Shown here: positions 7,552 through 7,978 of the stretch, in pieces
How positions within the stretch are numbered: the first letter of the stretch is position 1
Layout of the letters: the number at the start of each line of letters is the position of its first letter
Origin: Nanobdellota archaeon
GTDB lineage: Archaea > Thermoproteota > Nitrososphaeria > Nitrososphaerales > Nitrosopumilaceae
Direction of reading: 5' to 3'
Length of the DNA stretch: 7,978 bases
Assembly (NCBI GenBank): GCA_012030815.1
Contig: JAAUVF010000035.1
Location: 1 to 7,978 of the forward strand
Translations under genes and position numbers: made by a program
The notes under the pieces: model-generated
What the model was told of the DNA's origin: nothing
The model's database searches: none
Seen by the model: only the letters and a program-made list of their open reading frames with translations

Positions 7552-7978
7552 ATGAAAATGAAATTCATGGGTTTACTGGTATTGCTATCCATTTCTCTAT
7601 TATCTTTCGGATTCTTTGGAAATGTACATGCTCAGAGTGTAGAGTGTGGAGATAATCAAATTGAGCAAAATGGTGTTTGTCAAGATATTACCTGTGGTCC
7701 TGATGAAGTGTATCAAAATAATGAATGCCAAAAGGTTGTAACTGGGCCAAAAAATAATCTTAATCTCAAAACTGATCTGAGTATCTATGGTCAAGGCGGC
7801 GTAGTTGTAATTAGCGGTTTAATTAATAACATTGAAAATCTAGGTTCTGGAGATGTTTCAATTATCGTTCGTGCTCCTGATAACAATATTGTTACAATAG
7901 CTCAAGTTCATCCTAACACTGATGGTTCTTTTCAAACATCCCTTAAAGCAGATGGACCTCAATTCAAAGCACCAGGTG
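7552..7978 (+). CDS. Secreted protein with N-terminal Cys repeat, partial at right edge
   Basis: The reading frame is open from the ATG at 7552 to the window end, giving 142 residues with no stop. The first 27 residues form a clear signal peptide: basic MKMK start, a Leu/Ser/Phe-rich core, and a likely VHA/Q cleavage. Two short homologous units follow, CGDNQIEQNGVC (C32-C43) and CGPDEVYQNNEC (C48-C59). Each has cysteines 11 apart and the units are 16 residues apart, so two small disulphide loops are likely. From about residue 70 an Ig-like or carbohydrate-binding-like beta region starts (VVVISGLINN, VSIIVRAPDNNIV, and a DGSFQTSLKADGP stretch). That pattern is common in archaeal surface proteins. 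No function can be assigned, and the C-terminus is outside the window. An in-frame ATG at 7558 is an alternative start. Confidence 0.85.
   Translation, partial: MKMKFMGLLVLLSISLLSFGFFGNVHAQSVECGDNQIEQNGVCQDITCGPDEVYQNNECQKVVTGPKNNLNLKTDLSIYGQGGVVVISGLINNIENLGSGDVSIIVRAPDNNIVTIAQVHPNTDGSFQTSLKADGPQFKAPG

Noticed and set aside
1..7978. CRISPR array, tRNA/rRNA gene or insertion sequence
   Set aside because: No repeat-spacer pattern, no cloverleaf or rRNA-like stretch, and no transposase or paired terminal repeats were seen. Almost all the DNA is coding.

Overview
The window looks like chromosomal DNA of a marine ammonia-oxidising archaeon (Nitrososphaeria/Thaumarchaeota, Nitrosopumilus-like). 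This rests on several things. The DNA is very AT-rich. Start codons sit about 27-30 bp downstream of TATA-like boxes, as in leaderless archaeal transcripts. The proteins are of kinds typical of that group: a two-domain multicopper oxidase, a ZIP transporter with an extra surface domain, an S-layer-type protein of about 1060 residues, and proteins ending in a P-W-I-K-x-N-x-x-W-W module. The assignment comes from recognising sequences, not from a search.

Layout from left to right. On the minus strand at 3-505 is a small membrane-anchored surface protein. A regulatory intergenic region (506-670) follows, with a 16-bp perfect palindrome next to a TATA box. A plus-strand operon holds a secreted multicopper oxidase (671-1693) overlapping a ZIP-family metal transporter (1683-2863). 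Converging on it with no spacer is a minus-strand cation diffusion facilitator (2864-4218) that carries three tandem cytoplasmic dimerisation domains. Divergent from that is an S-layer-type protein (4311-7497). After a 54-bp gap a further secreted Cys-containing protein starts at 7552 and runs off the right edge. No RNA gene, insertion sequence or CRISPR array was seen.

The main reading hazard is frameshifts. Four of the five long genes whose full extent can be judged are broken by single-base indels, eight in all. Most lie in homopolymers, and at each one the downstream frame continues the same protein. I read these as sequencing or assembly errors, not decayed genes, and annotate each gene across its breaks with a corrected length. 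Residue numbers refer to the corrected proteins.

Functionally the left half is a metal-handling locus. It combines an extracytoplasmic copper oxidase, a probable divalent-metal importer in the same operon, a probable Zn/Co-type exporter, and an operator-like element resembling a DtxR/IdeR box over the oxidase promoter. The right half is cell envelope. I found no clearly new system; the most interesting hypothesis is an oxidase-coupled metal uptake unit under metal-dependent repression.
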